From Plumapathes pennacea (lineage: Eukaryota; Cnidaria; Anthozoa; Antipatharia; Myriopathidae): DNA of 64,000 nucleotides. The DNA lies in NCBI GenBank assembly GCA_964036295.1, contig OZ038466.1, positions 12,992,001 through 13,056,000 of the forward strand, in the 5' to 3' direction. The position numbers and the translations under genes were made by a program. Positions 10,383 to 22,140 of the stretch are shown here, one piece after another (within the stretch, counting starts at the first letter, position 1; each line of letters starts with the position of its first letter). The notes under the pieces were generated by a model. It did no database searches. It worked only from the letters and a program-made list of their open reading frames with translations, and was not told the DNA's origin.

Positions 10383-12239
10383 AAAATCATCGATTTCGAG
10401 TTACAAGTAAATCTGATCAACAAATCCGTGCACAGCTCGTCCGTGCGTAAACATAGGATACTGAAATAATCAAATTCTAGCCAACATCTGGATGTAATCA
10501 GTTCATACTGTCAAGTGCTGCGTGACCTGTGGTGTCTTTGATGAACTGTTTCGGAGGAGTGAGGTGGGCGGACGGACGGACGGACGGATGGACGGAAAGA
10601 AACGGGATTGTGGTGGGGGGGAGGGGGGTAAGGAATTCCACTCGCCCTCCTCGTTTTATTCGTGCACCCCGCCCTACCTTATTCGTCACAATCCGCGTGG
10701 GACTAGAAAATAAAATAGTTTCTTTCGGGAGAATATCCCCATTTGCCAAACTTAGCGTGCGGCGGAAACAATTATCGCTGCTTTTTTGTGTTGGAATCGT
10801 TCTCGGTTTACGGTGAATTTTGATATAACAGAGAACGCGTGGCAGAAATTAAACCTGACAGGGTTAGGGTTAACGGCGAAAGTCTGAGAGGTCTCTCTCG
10901 GAAGACATTTCAGTTCAGCGATCTGGGAACTTTTCAACTAATACTGTATCGAATAATAGCTTACCCACGTTGTGCCTCTAATAGTACACTTTTACCTTTT
11001 AAATTGCGTTTAGTAACTTGACAGCCGGATACACTAATTATTCAGTGGTGGACGAGAAACAGGTACTCCAAACGTCAATATTTCACGTTCAAACTTTACC
11101 CTGTACAGAATGTCATTGAAGTCGTTTGTTTCTAAATACAACGGCAAATATTTATTTGGTCTTTGTTGAAATACATTTCCAGTTAAGTGGGAAAAGCACA
11201 AGTTGCGACCCTTAATATGATTATTGTACTTTGATTAGCAATTGTAACTTGACATATCATGTCGGATACAACTGGCTTATCATAGGCGAAAGCCAGATTG
11301 TCCAAAACGACTCACATTTGTAACGCTTGCCGAGGGCACGGAGCAGAAGGAACTCACAGGTCACTAACATAACACTTTAATTACAAACGGTATGAACGCT
11401 ACGAAGAACCTCAGAAATCCCCTTCACAAGTCTAAAGTACACGTACAGTCATACAGTAGAACAAAGGCTATACAAAAAAGCGAAACAATAAAGAAAGGCT
11501 ACTTCACAATAATAATGAAGTATTGTACTAAACGGATATTCCAAAGATATCTGAGTTGTGACTCAATAGATTCAGACACGTACTGTATTGTAATCACTAA
11601 CTAAACGCAACACAGTGATCAGTGTTGGTTACAATATGATTAAACAAAATAAAAGAACGAACTTTTTAAATAATAGCTTGCCCGAAAGACTATCAAAACA
11701 GCAATTTGAATTTGCTGTCGAAGATGACAAAGGTTTTGCCCTCGGAAATGCCAAGACAATCAATGACAGAGAAATCGCAGGCAGCCCACAATTTATTTTA
11801 GAAAAGTTTCAAAGCAAACCGCAAACCTGATTTCAAAGTTCTCGAAATGGAAGGGAAAGAATATAAAAAAGTGAGGAGGGTAGTACCCTCCTTCCCCCTC
11901 TCCCCTGAGTTCTATATATATATATATATATATATAAATATATTTATTTTTTTTTGCGTGTTTTCTTTTCTCTCCATTGGCCCTCCCCTTCCGTTTGAGG
12001 AGGTGTTAAACAGACGCCGAGGTCGACCAGCGTGACGCGCGTCACGGAAGGTGCACGCTCCCTGTGGAGTAAGATAAGAAAGTCCGGAATCGGTGTCACA
12101 TTTTGGCGCAACTGAATAATTCTCTTTTATGACGCCTTAGAAGAGTCCTGGTATTGTGCTAACCTTTTTGAATATGCCTTTGTTTGTATTTAAGTATCCT
12201 TGTTTGGCTAGAGTTATTAGCAACTATTAAAACGACCTT
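10383..12239. other. No gene; short simple repeats
   Basis: No supported gene. It holds a (GGAC)n tract at about 10567-10600, a G-rich stretch (10612-10630) and a (TA)n tract at about 11912-11936. The open frames here are short and without recognisable features. Confidence 0.5.
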
Positions 12240-12416
12240 TCTGAACGCCGGGCATTTTAGCCCAGAGGGGGAAACTGTATCTACAGCATTTTTGCCTGGG
12301 CGGAAATGCCTGGAGGGCATTATCGCCTGGGATAAAATGCCCGGGGAGGCAAAATATTGGGGGGACATTTTTGCCCACTACACCGGCACTCAACCAACTG
12401 AGCCAACCGGACGGCG
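12240..12416 (-). mobile_element. Diverged hairpin array plus tRNA-like A-box head
   Basis: At 12381-12416 the minus strand reads TTGGCTCAGTTGGTTGAGTG followed by CCGGTG, a good Pol III A-box (TGGCTCAGTTGG) of a tRNA-derived head. It runs directly into hairpin units of the same type as at 10231 (GGGCAAAAATG, GGCATTTT, CCCGGGCATTTTA). The B-box part is not seen here. This is the complement of the situation at 10.2 kb, where only the B-box half remains. Confidence 0.55.
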
Positions 12417-12434
12417 GTTTACGTCATCGCATAT

Positions 12435-12480
12435 CACGTGATAATATGAACCAATCACCGTGTGCAGATTCGTAACCCAC
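12435..12480. promoter_or_regulatory. Promoter-like block, isolated copy
   Basis: CACGTGATAATATGAACC, CAATCACC and GCAGATTCGTAACCCA form the same block as at 3823, here with a perfect E-box CACGTG and ACGTCATC in front. Outside this block the flanks do not match R1 or F2, so it appears as a solo piece. Confidence 0.4.
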
Positions 12481-13785
12481 AAAAATAAAGACACGGTCTC
12501 GAAACCTAAGCTCGTTGCTTCGCGTGAGCAAAAAGAGAGGGAGAAGACAAAGAAGAACGCCGATGTATAAGATATCGGACTCAACATACTAATCAGACAC
12601 TTTGTATCAATCATGCAAAAACCCGCACTAAAAGGATAACGTATTGGCGAGCCAGACTTTTGAGCAAGAACAAGACGCACCTGACGAATACCACGACAAG
12701 ACAGAAAGAGAAATAGAAATGAAGAGAGAATGAGATAAACAAGAAAAACGAAGAAGGAGGAGTGCATGAACAAATGCCCATTTTAGTAGTAAGTTTCAGC
12801 TGAAATTGTATTTATCTTTCGCCAGTGTGTGTTGAACATGGAACTAGTTAGATACGAAATTGAATTACGCTTTTTATATAAACAATATTAATTGCATCAC
12901 GTACTGATATGTAAATCAGAGCGGGAACCATTAATCGCACACTAATGCACTGTGAATACTATCATCAAAATGTGACCTCATAAAAACGTCAATCTTGACC
13001 TGAAAACCTGCTTGCCTGAATTAAAAACAAAAATATAAAAACTTATAATAAAAAGTCGAGACTCGGATGGTGTAACTACACGAGTCACGGAAACAAAAAG
13101 CATTTCTAATTTTAATGGAATTTTCCATTAACTTTTTTATTGCTCAAGACAAATTTAGCTCAATTTTACTGTACATTCTAAAATGTTTGTGCTGTTGTCG
13201 AGCGGATGTTAATATGATGAGATGCGCATTACAAAACAGAGTTGTATAAAATACATGATAAACTATAATCTATAAATATATACAATAACTACACAAAAGA
13301 CTGACATTATTATGAATCCTACTAAAAGTGACTGAGGTCGGAAAGGACGAGAAGGACACAAAACCCACATACTTTACAATTATAACAATTGAAAGTGCAA
13401 CTTCCAGTTTCTCATTTCCTGATAACTTCAGTCAGTTTGTTCCGATTTTTATGGAATTACTGCCACAAAACCTTTGTGATGGAAAAGCTTGTTTACAAGT
13501 TTTTTTCCCTGCCTTTTAGTTTCATTGAAGTATTAAATAAGTGGTCACTGTATTGAGGAGAACCGGAAAAAGAAAGAGGCACTGGAGGAAATATTCTTTT
13601 CGTCGTTCTCGACCACAGTCAACAAGCTGTATTTTTTATATTCGCTTAGCCTGCGTAGCTGGCGATGCGGGTGACACATTCGGTCGCAACGCCTCCATTT
13701 TGCATTTCGAAAGAGGGGAGATTGAGGCCATTTCGCCGCCCATGTGGGCTTTGATCACGCTTAATCCCGCCGTGCTCGGGGGCAG
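12481..13785. other. No gene recognised
   Basis: AT-rich. Near 13650-13745 there is AGCCTGCGTAGCTGGCG followed by a GC-richer stretch that looks like one end of a short DNA transposon, but I find no partner end. Confidence 0.45.
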
Positions 13786-14520
13786 CCCAAGCTCATTGAA
13801 CGTGTGACGTCACGGTTGGGCTTCATAAGGAAACGTATGGGAGATTCCAAGCAGATCGCTAAATTCAACTTTTACGGGAATAATAAATCTTTAACTTACA
13901 TACCTCGTTTCTGTGTGTATTTCCTTGCCGCTGTAGCGGTTTCAGTACGCTCCGCTCGCTTTTCCTCCCCCAACGAGCGGAGCTACTAAAAAAGGGAGAA
14001 AGCTGCACACTTTGATCTCTTAAAACTTTAAACTAACCCAATGGTATTTTTGGCATATTTACATTGACCAATCAGAGCTTACCTTTCAAACAAATTGACG
14101 TTTGTGTCCGACTGAACGTTACCACGGCTGAACAGACTGCCAAAGTCTGTGCCGTTTGGTGCTTATTCCTGCCTTCTTGCCACATAAGAGAAAATCTTGA
14201 GAATAGCGGCGTATCCATGTATTTGTAAGTTCGAGGCGGTTGGGTTAATTTAAAGCGGATTTGTGGCGCACGTTTTTCGAGCTGTTCAGAGATCGAGTGT
14301 GCAGCATACTCTCCTTTTTAGTAGCTCCGCTCGTTAGGGGAGAAAAAGTGAGCGGAGCGTACTGAAATCGTTAGAGCGGCAAGGAAATACACACAGAAAC
14401 GAGTTAAGTAAGTTTAAGATTTATTATTCCCGTAAAAGTCGAGTTTTGCGATCTGCTAGAATCTGCCATACGTTTCCTTAAGAAACCCAACCGTGACGTC
14501 ACACGCTCAACGAGCTTGGG
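13786..14520. mobile_element. Foldback element with ~235-bp arms
   Basis: The left arm 13786-14020 (CCCAAGCTCATTGAACGTGT...) pairs with the right arm 14287-14520 read in reverse (CCCAAGCTCGTTGAGCGTGT...). Both arms contain GTGACGTCACGGTTGGG, GGAAACGTATGG, CGCTCCGCTC and CGAGCGGAGCTACTA. About 265 bases separate the arms. No clear target duplication is seen at the outer ends. Confidence 0.85.
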
Positions 14521-15796
14521 TTCACCTGGCTGACACAACTCGAAGTAAAGTCACTTTTCGCAATTTAACCGCCCAATACAAGTGGACAAAAGCTGACTCA
14601 ACGCAACTGCTGTTAGGAAAACATAACACCTAAAACGGCTTTAAATTTCAAACTACTAAAGCAAGTACACATAAACACGACATAATATTGTATAATTTAA
14701 AAGTTGCAACAAATTAATGCTAAACATTATGCGAAAGTTTTTTCGTTTTCTTTTCCTTCATCTCGCAAACAGAGTTGTGAGTCTGACTGGCCTTTGGCCA
14801 GCCATCGTTAGTCCGTTCGGGCTTGTGGCGGTCTGGTCAAAGCCAACAGCACTATATCACACCAGTGGTTTAATTTTCCATGAATAACTCAGAACAATAT
14901 GTTTTGACACTTTCTTTAAAGAAGAGCGAAAACAAAGACGTATTCAAACTCAGAACAGACTTCCCTCACGTTAAGTGTTCAAAACCAATTTTATACTTAA
15001 TGATAACCTTAAAAATCACTTATAACGCCGTAAGCCAAAGAATGATTTGCAAATACGATACATACCATGTGCGGGTTTCCCGTATCGATCGCCGGTTTTG
15101 CTTCAATGTTTTATCATACACCAAGTGATCGGTTGTAAACAAATGTTGCGGGGTGACTAATGAAAAACCAGCAAGAATGTTAATTTTAAAGCGACTCGGA
15201 CAATTGGTAAACATGTCACTCCATGCACAAATAAGAACACAGCTAAAGCAAACTCAGCTTTCTTAAACTGTCGCAAATTAGTCATCGGAAACGACCAGGA
15301 GAAAGATAACGTCATTGTATTGTTCAAACCCAGCCTCTTAGAGCTGTTTTCACCATTTTTGTCTTAGAAACTTTGCACAGCTTAGACTAGGCTTACGTAG
15401 GAAGTATACGAGAAAACCTGCGTTTACAGATCGGTAAATGAATATTATTCTCAACTCCAAACCAGACCGCCAGGGTAATCCAAGTGTCGCTTGATACCTC
15501 ACCGGACGTTCCCAGTTTTGGGAAAAATTCAGACTTGAATCAGGTATGCTGGCTATGGTACATTGAGGGCGAACATATTCTTTCTACTTTTACGTTGATT
15601 GTGTTTCTTTACTGAGGCGTACAGCACAAAACAAAATCGCCTAGCAATCAAATTGTACTCTAAAACGATCGCTCTGATATTTTAATTCACTGAAGAAAAA
15701 TGGTTTTCATGTTACTTTAGGGGTTTTAATATCGAAAAAGTGGGACATACGTATGGAATACAAAAGTTGCGCTTGTCTTATATATTTTAAATTTAT
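14521..15796. other. No recognised feature
   Basis: No supported gene or defined repeat. Confidence 0.5.
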
Positions 15797-16032
15797 TGGG
15801 CCGATTTTTTAAACAAGGTTTAGACCGTGGTTAAGCAAGTCTCTAAACAAAATTCAAACAAAAGCCATGCTTATCGGACAACGGCTAAACGTCGTCTTTA
15901 TAAACCGACTCCGATCCATGTTCTAAATATGCCAATTTAACGTTTGGCTTACCCTGTTTTACGGCGTCTGTCTAAACTTCAATCCAGCGATAAACCAGGT
16001 CTAAGTTAGACTTTGTTTAAAAAATCGGCCCA
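15797..16032. mobile_element. Hairpin MITE, TGGGCCGATTTTTTAAAC ends
   Basis: The left end TGGGCCGATTTTTTAAACAA and the right end TTGTTTAAAAAATCGGCCCA are reverse complements, and the pairing continues with gaps into GGTTTAGAC / GTCTAAGTTAGAC. The total is about 236 bp. Confidence 0.8.
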
Positions 16033-16269
16033 TTAAGTTTACAATATATGCCTCTTCAAATCCCTTTTTTTTGCATAATACGCCTTGGGGATTGCTTTGT
16101 TCTTGCAAAAATTCGCTTTATTTCAAAAATGTATTGGTCGGCGCCAATCGTCGTAATCTGATATCTCATAATACACTTTGGATGAAACATGGTCTGTCAC
16201 AGAAAGATGAAGTTAAGGAACACGAATGTATTTTTTAAAAGTCTCATAAAAAATGCTTGTAAATGATTA

Positions 16270-16580
16270 AAGTCAATACAGTTCCGATGGAGCATAAAAC
16301 AATCTTGTATATATCTACTAAATATCATACTGAAAATTCGTAGAGTTTCAGTCAAGCACACTGTTCCAAATAACATCGACTAAAATCAGATAAAAAAAAA
16401 ATTATGAAGCTACAAAGTGAAGTACACTTTTCCTATGGAACATGAAATCATCTTTAATATATCAGTGCACTGTTCTGATGGAACTAATCTACCATACTAT
16501 AAGTCCCATAAAAATTCGTAGAGTTAATTAAGTCAAGTACACTGTTCCGAAGGAACATATCGAATAAAAGTCCCAGGCCG
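16270..16580. repeat. Degenerate tandem repeats with CACTGTTCC
   Basis: Several diverged units contain AAGTCAAGTACACTGTTCC-type words followed by (a/g)GGAAC and later AAAATTCGTAGAGTT. They recur roughly every 60-110 bases. Confidence 0.5.
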
Positions 16581-17345
16581 AGAGAACATAATACTGTCTT
16601 TAAAAATACACATATTAATCGGAATTGTGTGCAAAAACCCTACACGCCTATATGTACATAATGGCAAAAATTATCAAACTGTTCGATCGATACGTTTGGG
16701 TGCCGCGGAAAAGTGGTTTGATTATCTTTGTGGTAAATCGTTTTCTTTCTACCACGTCTATTAGTGCAAATGATTACTCTAGTTTCAGTGTCGACTATGA
16801 TCATAGCAATAGTTCTTTTTCTCTTTTACGAGTGTTTCCGAATATTGACATGGGTTGCTTCTTGGGCTCATTTTTAATGCCCACCTATATTTTCCCGATT
16901 CTTCAAGAAAACTGACACTCACAACAGAGTTTGTGCCGCTGAGGACGCACAAAATGAATCACCCTTTATCCCAGTTCCAACATCACCCTCAAATATGTTT
17001 TAGGTGTGAACAATTTTAGATGCAATCTAATATATTTCGTTTAGTTTTTTCTTTTTCCGTCTTGGCACTGAAAATCTCTTTTCACAAATATTTAACTTCC
17101 ACAGCAGCTGAAAAGCGGCACACTTTCCTTGAGAACAAACTAAGACCGGGGTCAGACCAATCAGGAATCTGTAAGCTCTACTCGCAAACTGCAATTAGTC
17201 ACGATTTCGATGAACAATCAAAAGCTTGTGTGGGGTTACCATGGAAACAAACCTATTTTAAAGCTTTCCTCGGCTCAATAATTGAAGCCGAAATTGAATT
17301 TTGCAGGGAAAAATTGTTCAATGTGATTGTTGTTGTTTTTTTGTT
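16581..17345. other. No recognised feature
   Basis: No supported gene. A 187-codon open frame running from 17020 into the following tandem duplication shows no domain and is not called. Confidence 0.4.
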
Positions 17346-17615
17346 TTCGCCATTTCTCGCCATACGGGCTGCACTTTTCTCGCTATTCTCACAAGATCGT
17401 CAAACAAGAAAGAACACATTACCTGTTCGATGCGATTGCAAAAAGCTGAAATTGTTTGATTGTACAAATAAAGTATACTATTCGCCATTTCTCGCCATAC
17501 AGGCTGCACTTTTCACGCTATTCTCACAAGATCGTCAAACAAGAAAGAACACATTACCCGTTCGATGCGATTGCAAAAGCTGAAATTGTTTGATTGTACA
17601 AATAAAGTATATACT
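17346..17615. repeat. Recent tandem duplication, ~133-bp period
   Basis: The block from TCGCCATTTCTCGCCATAC through CAAGATCGTCAAACAAGAAA, ACATTACC and TTTGATTGTACAAATAAAGT occurs twice, at about 17346-17480 and 17481-17615, with only a few differences. Confidence 0.85.
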
Positions 17616-18390
17616 ATTCACACTAATAATCTGTTTTGATGATTAGCGCAATTTCAGATAAATTATTCAGAGGTTAAAAAATTGCGAAAATTCAATCGCC
17701 ATCAAATGTTTAGAAGCAATCTATGGTTGCACCTCTCAGTTCAGAGTTTTTTGCCAATCTCTTTGAGTAGCCTAAAATTTCACATCAAACAACCCATCAT
17801 CCTGTCCAATTTTTACCTAATATCACAAAGTCCGGAGTAACTATTTCGTTGCCATGTTTTCCTGCCAAAACTAAACTGAAAGATAGCAAACACAGCTACG
17901 TTTTCTAGGTTGAATAAAATTCATGTTGAAGGATCATTATCAGCACATTCTTATGGCAAAACGTTAAAATGCTTCCTAGACTGTTCTTCTGGCTTCGTTC
18001 AGCCACGTATCCTAAATCTGCTGATGTTGAATGTTGCCTGTATGTCTAACCGCAAAACTCTCAGTAACGGGCGAGCAAGGAAGCTCTGCTCGTAGGGTAA
18101 TATCCAACCAACAGGTCACGACAAGCAATGTTTCCTCGTCTGTGTGGCAAAATTAGTAGAAAAATATGGCTTTATCCTCCTATTTGAACGAAGAAAATCC
18201 CACTCCATCAAGAAGCCATGATCACGAATCGAACTGGATGATCTGTTTACACTGTAACCGTCCAAGCACAGGGTGACAAATGCAAACGAAACGCCTGATT
18301 TCATGACGTTACAGAATGAGAGCTATCCAGTAAACTGTAGCTCCAATGAGCCTGATGAGCAGGCAGATTTCCTGTGTGCAAAGTTCTTAG
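17616..18390. other. No recognised feature
   Basis: No supported gene or repeat. Confidence 0.5.
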
Positions 18391-18537
18391 GCCGCGTTTA
18401 ATACACGGATGCGTTTTCAGTTCCCGTTTACACGAAAACGATCGAACTCGGCGATAAAAACGCATCTATGAGTTAGAAAAGGCAGCCTAAAGTGGATTGT
18501 TTATCAAAACGCTCCGATTTCTGTCTTAGTGTAAATA

Positions 18538-19498
18538 GAAAACTAGACTGGCCTTCCCAGTGAGCTCGCGGCGTGAGTTGGGTCGAGACCAGAATATAAA
18601 ATGGAAAGTAGGGGACAAGAGCGGAACTCCCAACAGAGACTTCCAATTTCTCACCATAAAAATATCACACAGTATAGAGAACTTGGCTTTTGACACCTTG
18701 ATTAAACTAAAAATTATTATTACAACACTCATACACTTGCTTCTTAAAGTTTGAGCGACCCTGCATCTTGAGAATGCGTGACATATCTTTTTATGCACAA
18801 TCGATTATGACAGTTTGACCTTGACTCTTATTTCAAATCAGAGGCCACGATTAATCCAGCCTTCGCTTCATTACTTATGTGTTTTCTTTTGTTAACTCGA
18901 TACGTTTCTTCTATCGGGCTTTCGAGTATTCGTGCTCTGTAACAAATATAAAATTGAAAGCGAGGAATGTCACACGAGAGATGTTTACAATATTATTGCG
19001 CTTTTGTTCACAGTGTGTTCAGTCCATTTGTGACTGCAAACTCAATCCTCAGAATTACTTCGGTGTATTTTTCATTTCTGGTATTTAATGAACATTGCGA
19101 AACAAAGGCTACATGATCGAATGAAAGAAACACTTCAGCAGGCAATGTACGATACGCAGAAGAATTTTATGAGGCAACAGATGTCATGTACAGAGTAAAG
19201 CATAAAGCGTCATTGTTTTACGGCTAAAGCTCACCGTAGCTTTGGTTTCTGTTTTCGCCCTGTTATCTTCCCAAAAGTATTTCGTGTCGCCACAGAAAGT
19301 TTCGTCGGGACTAAATACTTATCGGCGACAGAGATATTTGCAATACCCCAGCCGGTATCCATCAAACATTTGTTTACGGCTATTCTCAAAGCTTGTGCGG
19401 TGAACGCGAGCCAAAATCTTTTCCTAAAATCCAGTTTATCCGTGCATATTCCACAGAGCCAAATGGCGTTGAGTTTGAATGTGATGCAGTTAACTTTT
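18538..19498. repeat. Dispersed repeat F2, copy 2
   Basis: It is homologous to 8686-9889 from the CTAGACTGG start. From about 18863 it is also duplicated directly downstream (19499 onward) with a ~636-bp period. It ends abruptly at GCAGTTAACTTTT, where copy 3 starts. Confidence 0.8.
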
Positions 19499-19898
19499 TC
19501 GCTTCACTACTTATGTGTTTTCTTTTATTAACTCTATACGTTTTTTCTATCAGGCTTTCGAGTATTCGTGCTCTGTAACAAATATAAAATTGAAAGCGAG
19601 GAATGTCACACGAGAGATGTTTACAATATCATTGCGGTTTTGTTCACAGTGCGTTCAGTCCATTTGTGACTGCAAACTCAATCCTCAGAATTATTTCGGT
19701 GTATTTTTCATTTCTGGTGTTCAATGACCATTGCGAAACAAACGCTACATGATCGAATGAAAGAAACACTTCAACAGGCAATGTACGATACGCAGAAGAA
19801 TTTTATAAGGCAACAGATGTCATGTACAGAGTAGAGCATAAAGCGTCATTGTTTTACGGCTAAAGCTCACCGTAGCTTTGGTTTCTGTTTTCGCCCTG

Positions 19899-20120
19899 TT
19901 ATCTTCCCAAAAGTATTTTGTGTCGCATAGAAAGTTTCGTCGGGACTAAATATTTATCGGCCACAGCGGTATCCATCAAATATTTGTTTACGGCTATTCT
20001 CAAAGCTTCCGCGGTGAACGCGAGCCAAAATCGTTCCCGAAAATCCAGTTTATCCGTGCCTATTCCACAGAGCCAAATGGTGTTGAGTTTGGATGGGATG
20101 CAGTTAACTTTTACACACAA
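19899..20120 (-). CDS. F2-encoded ORF, 73 aa, unknown
   Basis: The first ~52 residues, from MCVKVNCIPSKLN to NKYLMDT, are conserved with the frame at 21764-21961 (minus) in F2 copy 4, while the ends diverge. The core DFRERFWLAFTAEALRI resembles NFIERFWLGSVRSASKATLK in repeat R1 (minus strand, about 44908-44970). It lies just downstream, in minus orientation, of the promoter-like block at 20185-20229. It could be a coding exon followed by an intron, or simply conserved repeat sequence. I recognise no known family. Confidence 0.3.
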   Translation of the reverse strand: MCVKVNCIPSKLNTIWLCGIGTDKLDFRERFWLAFTAEALRIAVNKYLMDTAVADKYLVPTKLSMRHKILLGR

Positions 20121-20184
20121 GTAACGAGCAATTCACTGGCCATATCTCGAGTTGTTTAGCCAAGTCAATTACGTCATCGCCTAG

Positions 20185-20229
20185 CACGTGATAATATGAA
20201 CCAATCACCGTCTGCTGATTCTCGACCCA
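20185..20229. promoter_or_regulatory. Promoter-like block, copy in F2-3
   Basis: Contains CACGTGATAATATGAACC, CAATCACC, then CTGCTGATTCTCGACCCA, preceded by TACGTCATCGC. Confidence 0.4.
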
Positions 20230-20345
20230 CAAAAAGGAAAAAAAATTATAATAATAAAAATTTACGTTTTTAAGCTCGCTTGGGCCCCAGGCCCTCGCGA
20301 GCAAAAAGAAGAGGTGAATTGAAAACGCATCCGTGTAAACGGAAC

Positions 20346-20794
20346 AGTTTTTGGTGGCACGGGAGGTGTTTCACACTCAGTACTGATAAATCAGGGTACC
20401 TTATTGTTGTCTCCTGGAAATCGAATAACTTGAGATAGTCTAAAGGCTTTTCTCTATGCACTGCAGTTCGCAAACTCGCTTTGGCAACGTGAGTGCGTGA
20501 AGTCGGTATGCTTCAAATGCTTTTGATGCAAGTTTCTTTGTGCGACTTTCTTTGCGTGGCACCTGTCGGTTCCCACGTAATACACTTACCGGGAATACAA
20601 AATACAGAAGCGTCACGGGATATTTTTAGGACCTGAAAGTATCACTGCATACAGCACGAAGTTATCACTTGAATGGAGCATGCTCAACTGCTGCTTTGTT
20701 GGAAGGGGTATAGTAATCGTAGTGTTCAGCAACATATCAACCAATGGAGTGTGAAGTTTGAAATCTGAAGTAAATACCACCCACAGACACGCAA
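20346..20794. other. No recognised feature
   Basis: No supported gene. Confidence 0.5.
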
Positions 20795-21347
20795 TAATAT
20801 ACTAGAAATACGATAATCGCAGATACCCCCTCACTCTGTTATTGATGGGAATTTTACTTTGGTAACTCCCAACAAGAGTAGCCTTTGTTTTACCGAAATG
20901 TTGACTCAATCTTTTCTTCGAACTCAAGTGCTACACGCAAAGGAAGGAGAAAAAGAATGGTGTGTGTTATACTTTTGCGTTGAAAAAGGAATCGATTGCG
21001 TGACGAAGTACGTATTTCCCACGGTCGGCACGTCAAATTAATTCATACAGTCTGCCAAGCACGTTCTCAAAATTTAATACTCAAATTGTGAAGTTGGTCG
21101 GCCGTCGTAGATTTTCCAATTTTGAATTCATAGGCAGTACAATTAAATAGGCTTCCCGTGCGATTTGATTTTACTCTAGACTGAATGCACCTGACTCAGA
21201 CATGCATTTTTAATGAGCTCGAATTGTTTTGTATGTTAATCCACTCAAAACAGCATGATTTCTCCCAGAATCAAAGCAAAACTTGAACAGTTTACTTCAA
21301 ATTATAAACGGGCTTCAGACCCAGTGATACTTCTAAGGGCTTCTGAC
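20795..21347 (+). repeat. Dispersed repeat R3, copy 1
   Basis: The block runs from about GATAATCGCAGATACCCC through AACAAGAGTAGCCTTTG, CTACACGCAAAGGAAGGAG, CGTGACGAAGTACGTATTTC, GTCGGCCGTCGTA and ATTTCTCCCAGAATCAAAGC to CTTCTAAGGGCTT. It matches 38712-39300 on the opposite strand. It abuts F2 copy 4. Confidence 0.85.
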
Positions 21348-22140
21348 ACGAAATACGTTTCTTCTATCAGGCTTTCGAGTATTCGTGCTCTGTAACAAAT
21401 ATAAAATTGAAAGCGAGGAATGTCACACGAGAGATGTTTACAATATTATTGCGGTTTTGTTCATAGTGTGTTCAGTCCATTTGTGACTGCAAACTCAATC
21501 CTCAGAATTATTTCGGTGTATTTTTCATTTCTGGTATTCAATGACCATTGCGAAACAAACGCTACATGATCGAATGAAAGAAACACTTCAACAGGCAATG
21601 TACGATACGCAGAAGAATTTTATGAGGCAATAGATGTCATGTACAGAGTAAAGCATAAAGCGTCATTGTTTTACGGCTAAAGCTCACCGCAGCTTTGGTT
21701 TCTGTTTTCGCCCTGTTATCTTCCCAAAAGTATTTCGTGTCGCCACAGAAAGTTTCATCGGGACTAAATATTTATCGGCGACAGAGATATTAGCAATCGG
21801 CTCCCAGCGGTATCCATTAAATATTTGTTTACGACTATTCTCAAAGCTTCCGCGGTGAACTCGAGCCAAAATCGTTCCCGAAAATCCAGTTTATCCGTGC
21901 CTATTCCACAGAGCCAAATGGTGTTGAGTTTGGATGGGATGCAGTTAACTTTTACACACAAGTAACGAGCAATTCACTGGCCATATCTCGAGTTGTTTAG
22001 CGAAGTCAATTACGTCATCGCCTAGCACGTGATAATATGAACCAATCACCGTGTGCCTATTCTCGACCGACAAAAAGGAAAAAAATAAATAAATAAAAAT
22101 TTGCGTTTTTAAGCTCGCGCTGGGCGCTGGGCCCCAGGCC
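21348..22140. repeat. Dispersed repeat F2, copy 4
   Basis: It matches copy 3 from TACGTTTCTTCTATCAGGCT to the AT-rich end with GCGTTTTTAAGCTCGC. It contains the shared module (GAGCCAAAATCGTTCCCG at about 21863), the promoter-like block at 22026-22070 and the minus-strand frame at 21764-21961. Confidence 0.8.
22026..22070. promoter_or_regulatory. Promoter-like block, copy in F2-4
   Basis: CACGTGATAATATGAACC, CAATCACC and GTGTGCCTATTCTCGACC, preceded by TACGTCATCGC. Confidence 0.4.

Larger units (their letters stand above)
19499..20270. repeat. Dispersed repeat F2, copy 3
   Basis: A tandem copy of 18863-19498 extended by the promoter-like block and an AT-rich end. The minus strand carries an open frame (19899-20120) containing DKLDFRERFWLAFTAEALRI. 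The same frame, with one change, is in copy 4 (21764-21961). Confidence 0.8.
18391..20345. mobile_element. Possible MITE split by F2 copies 2 and 3
   Basis: The left piece at 18391-18430 (GCGTTTAATACACGGATGCG followed by TTTTCAG) is inverted relative to the right piece at about 20313-20345 (TGAAAACGCATCCGTGTAAA followed by CGG). The two F2 copies lie between them. This is best read as an insertion into an older hairpin element, but the arms are short and diverged. Confidence 0.4.

Noticed and set aside
10102..10450. Pro/Gly/Lys-rich frames around 10.1-10.4 kb
   Set aside because: They read through the hairpin array in several frames, so they are artefacts of the repeat.
10857..10873. Telomere-like AGGGTTAGGGTTA
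   Set aside because: Only two units, so no support for a telomeric tract.
17020..17583. 187-codon open frame on +
   Set aside because: Its second half is produced by the 133-bp tandem duplication, there is no domain, and the same word order continues outside the frame.
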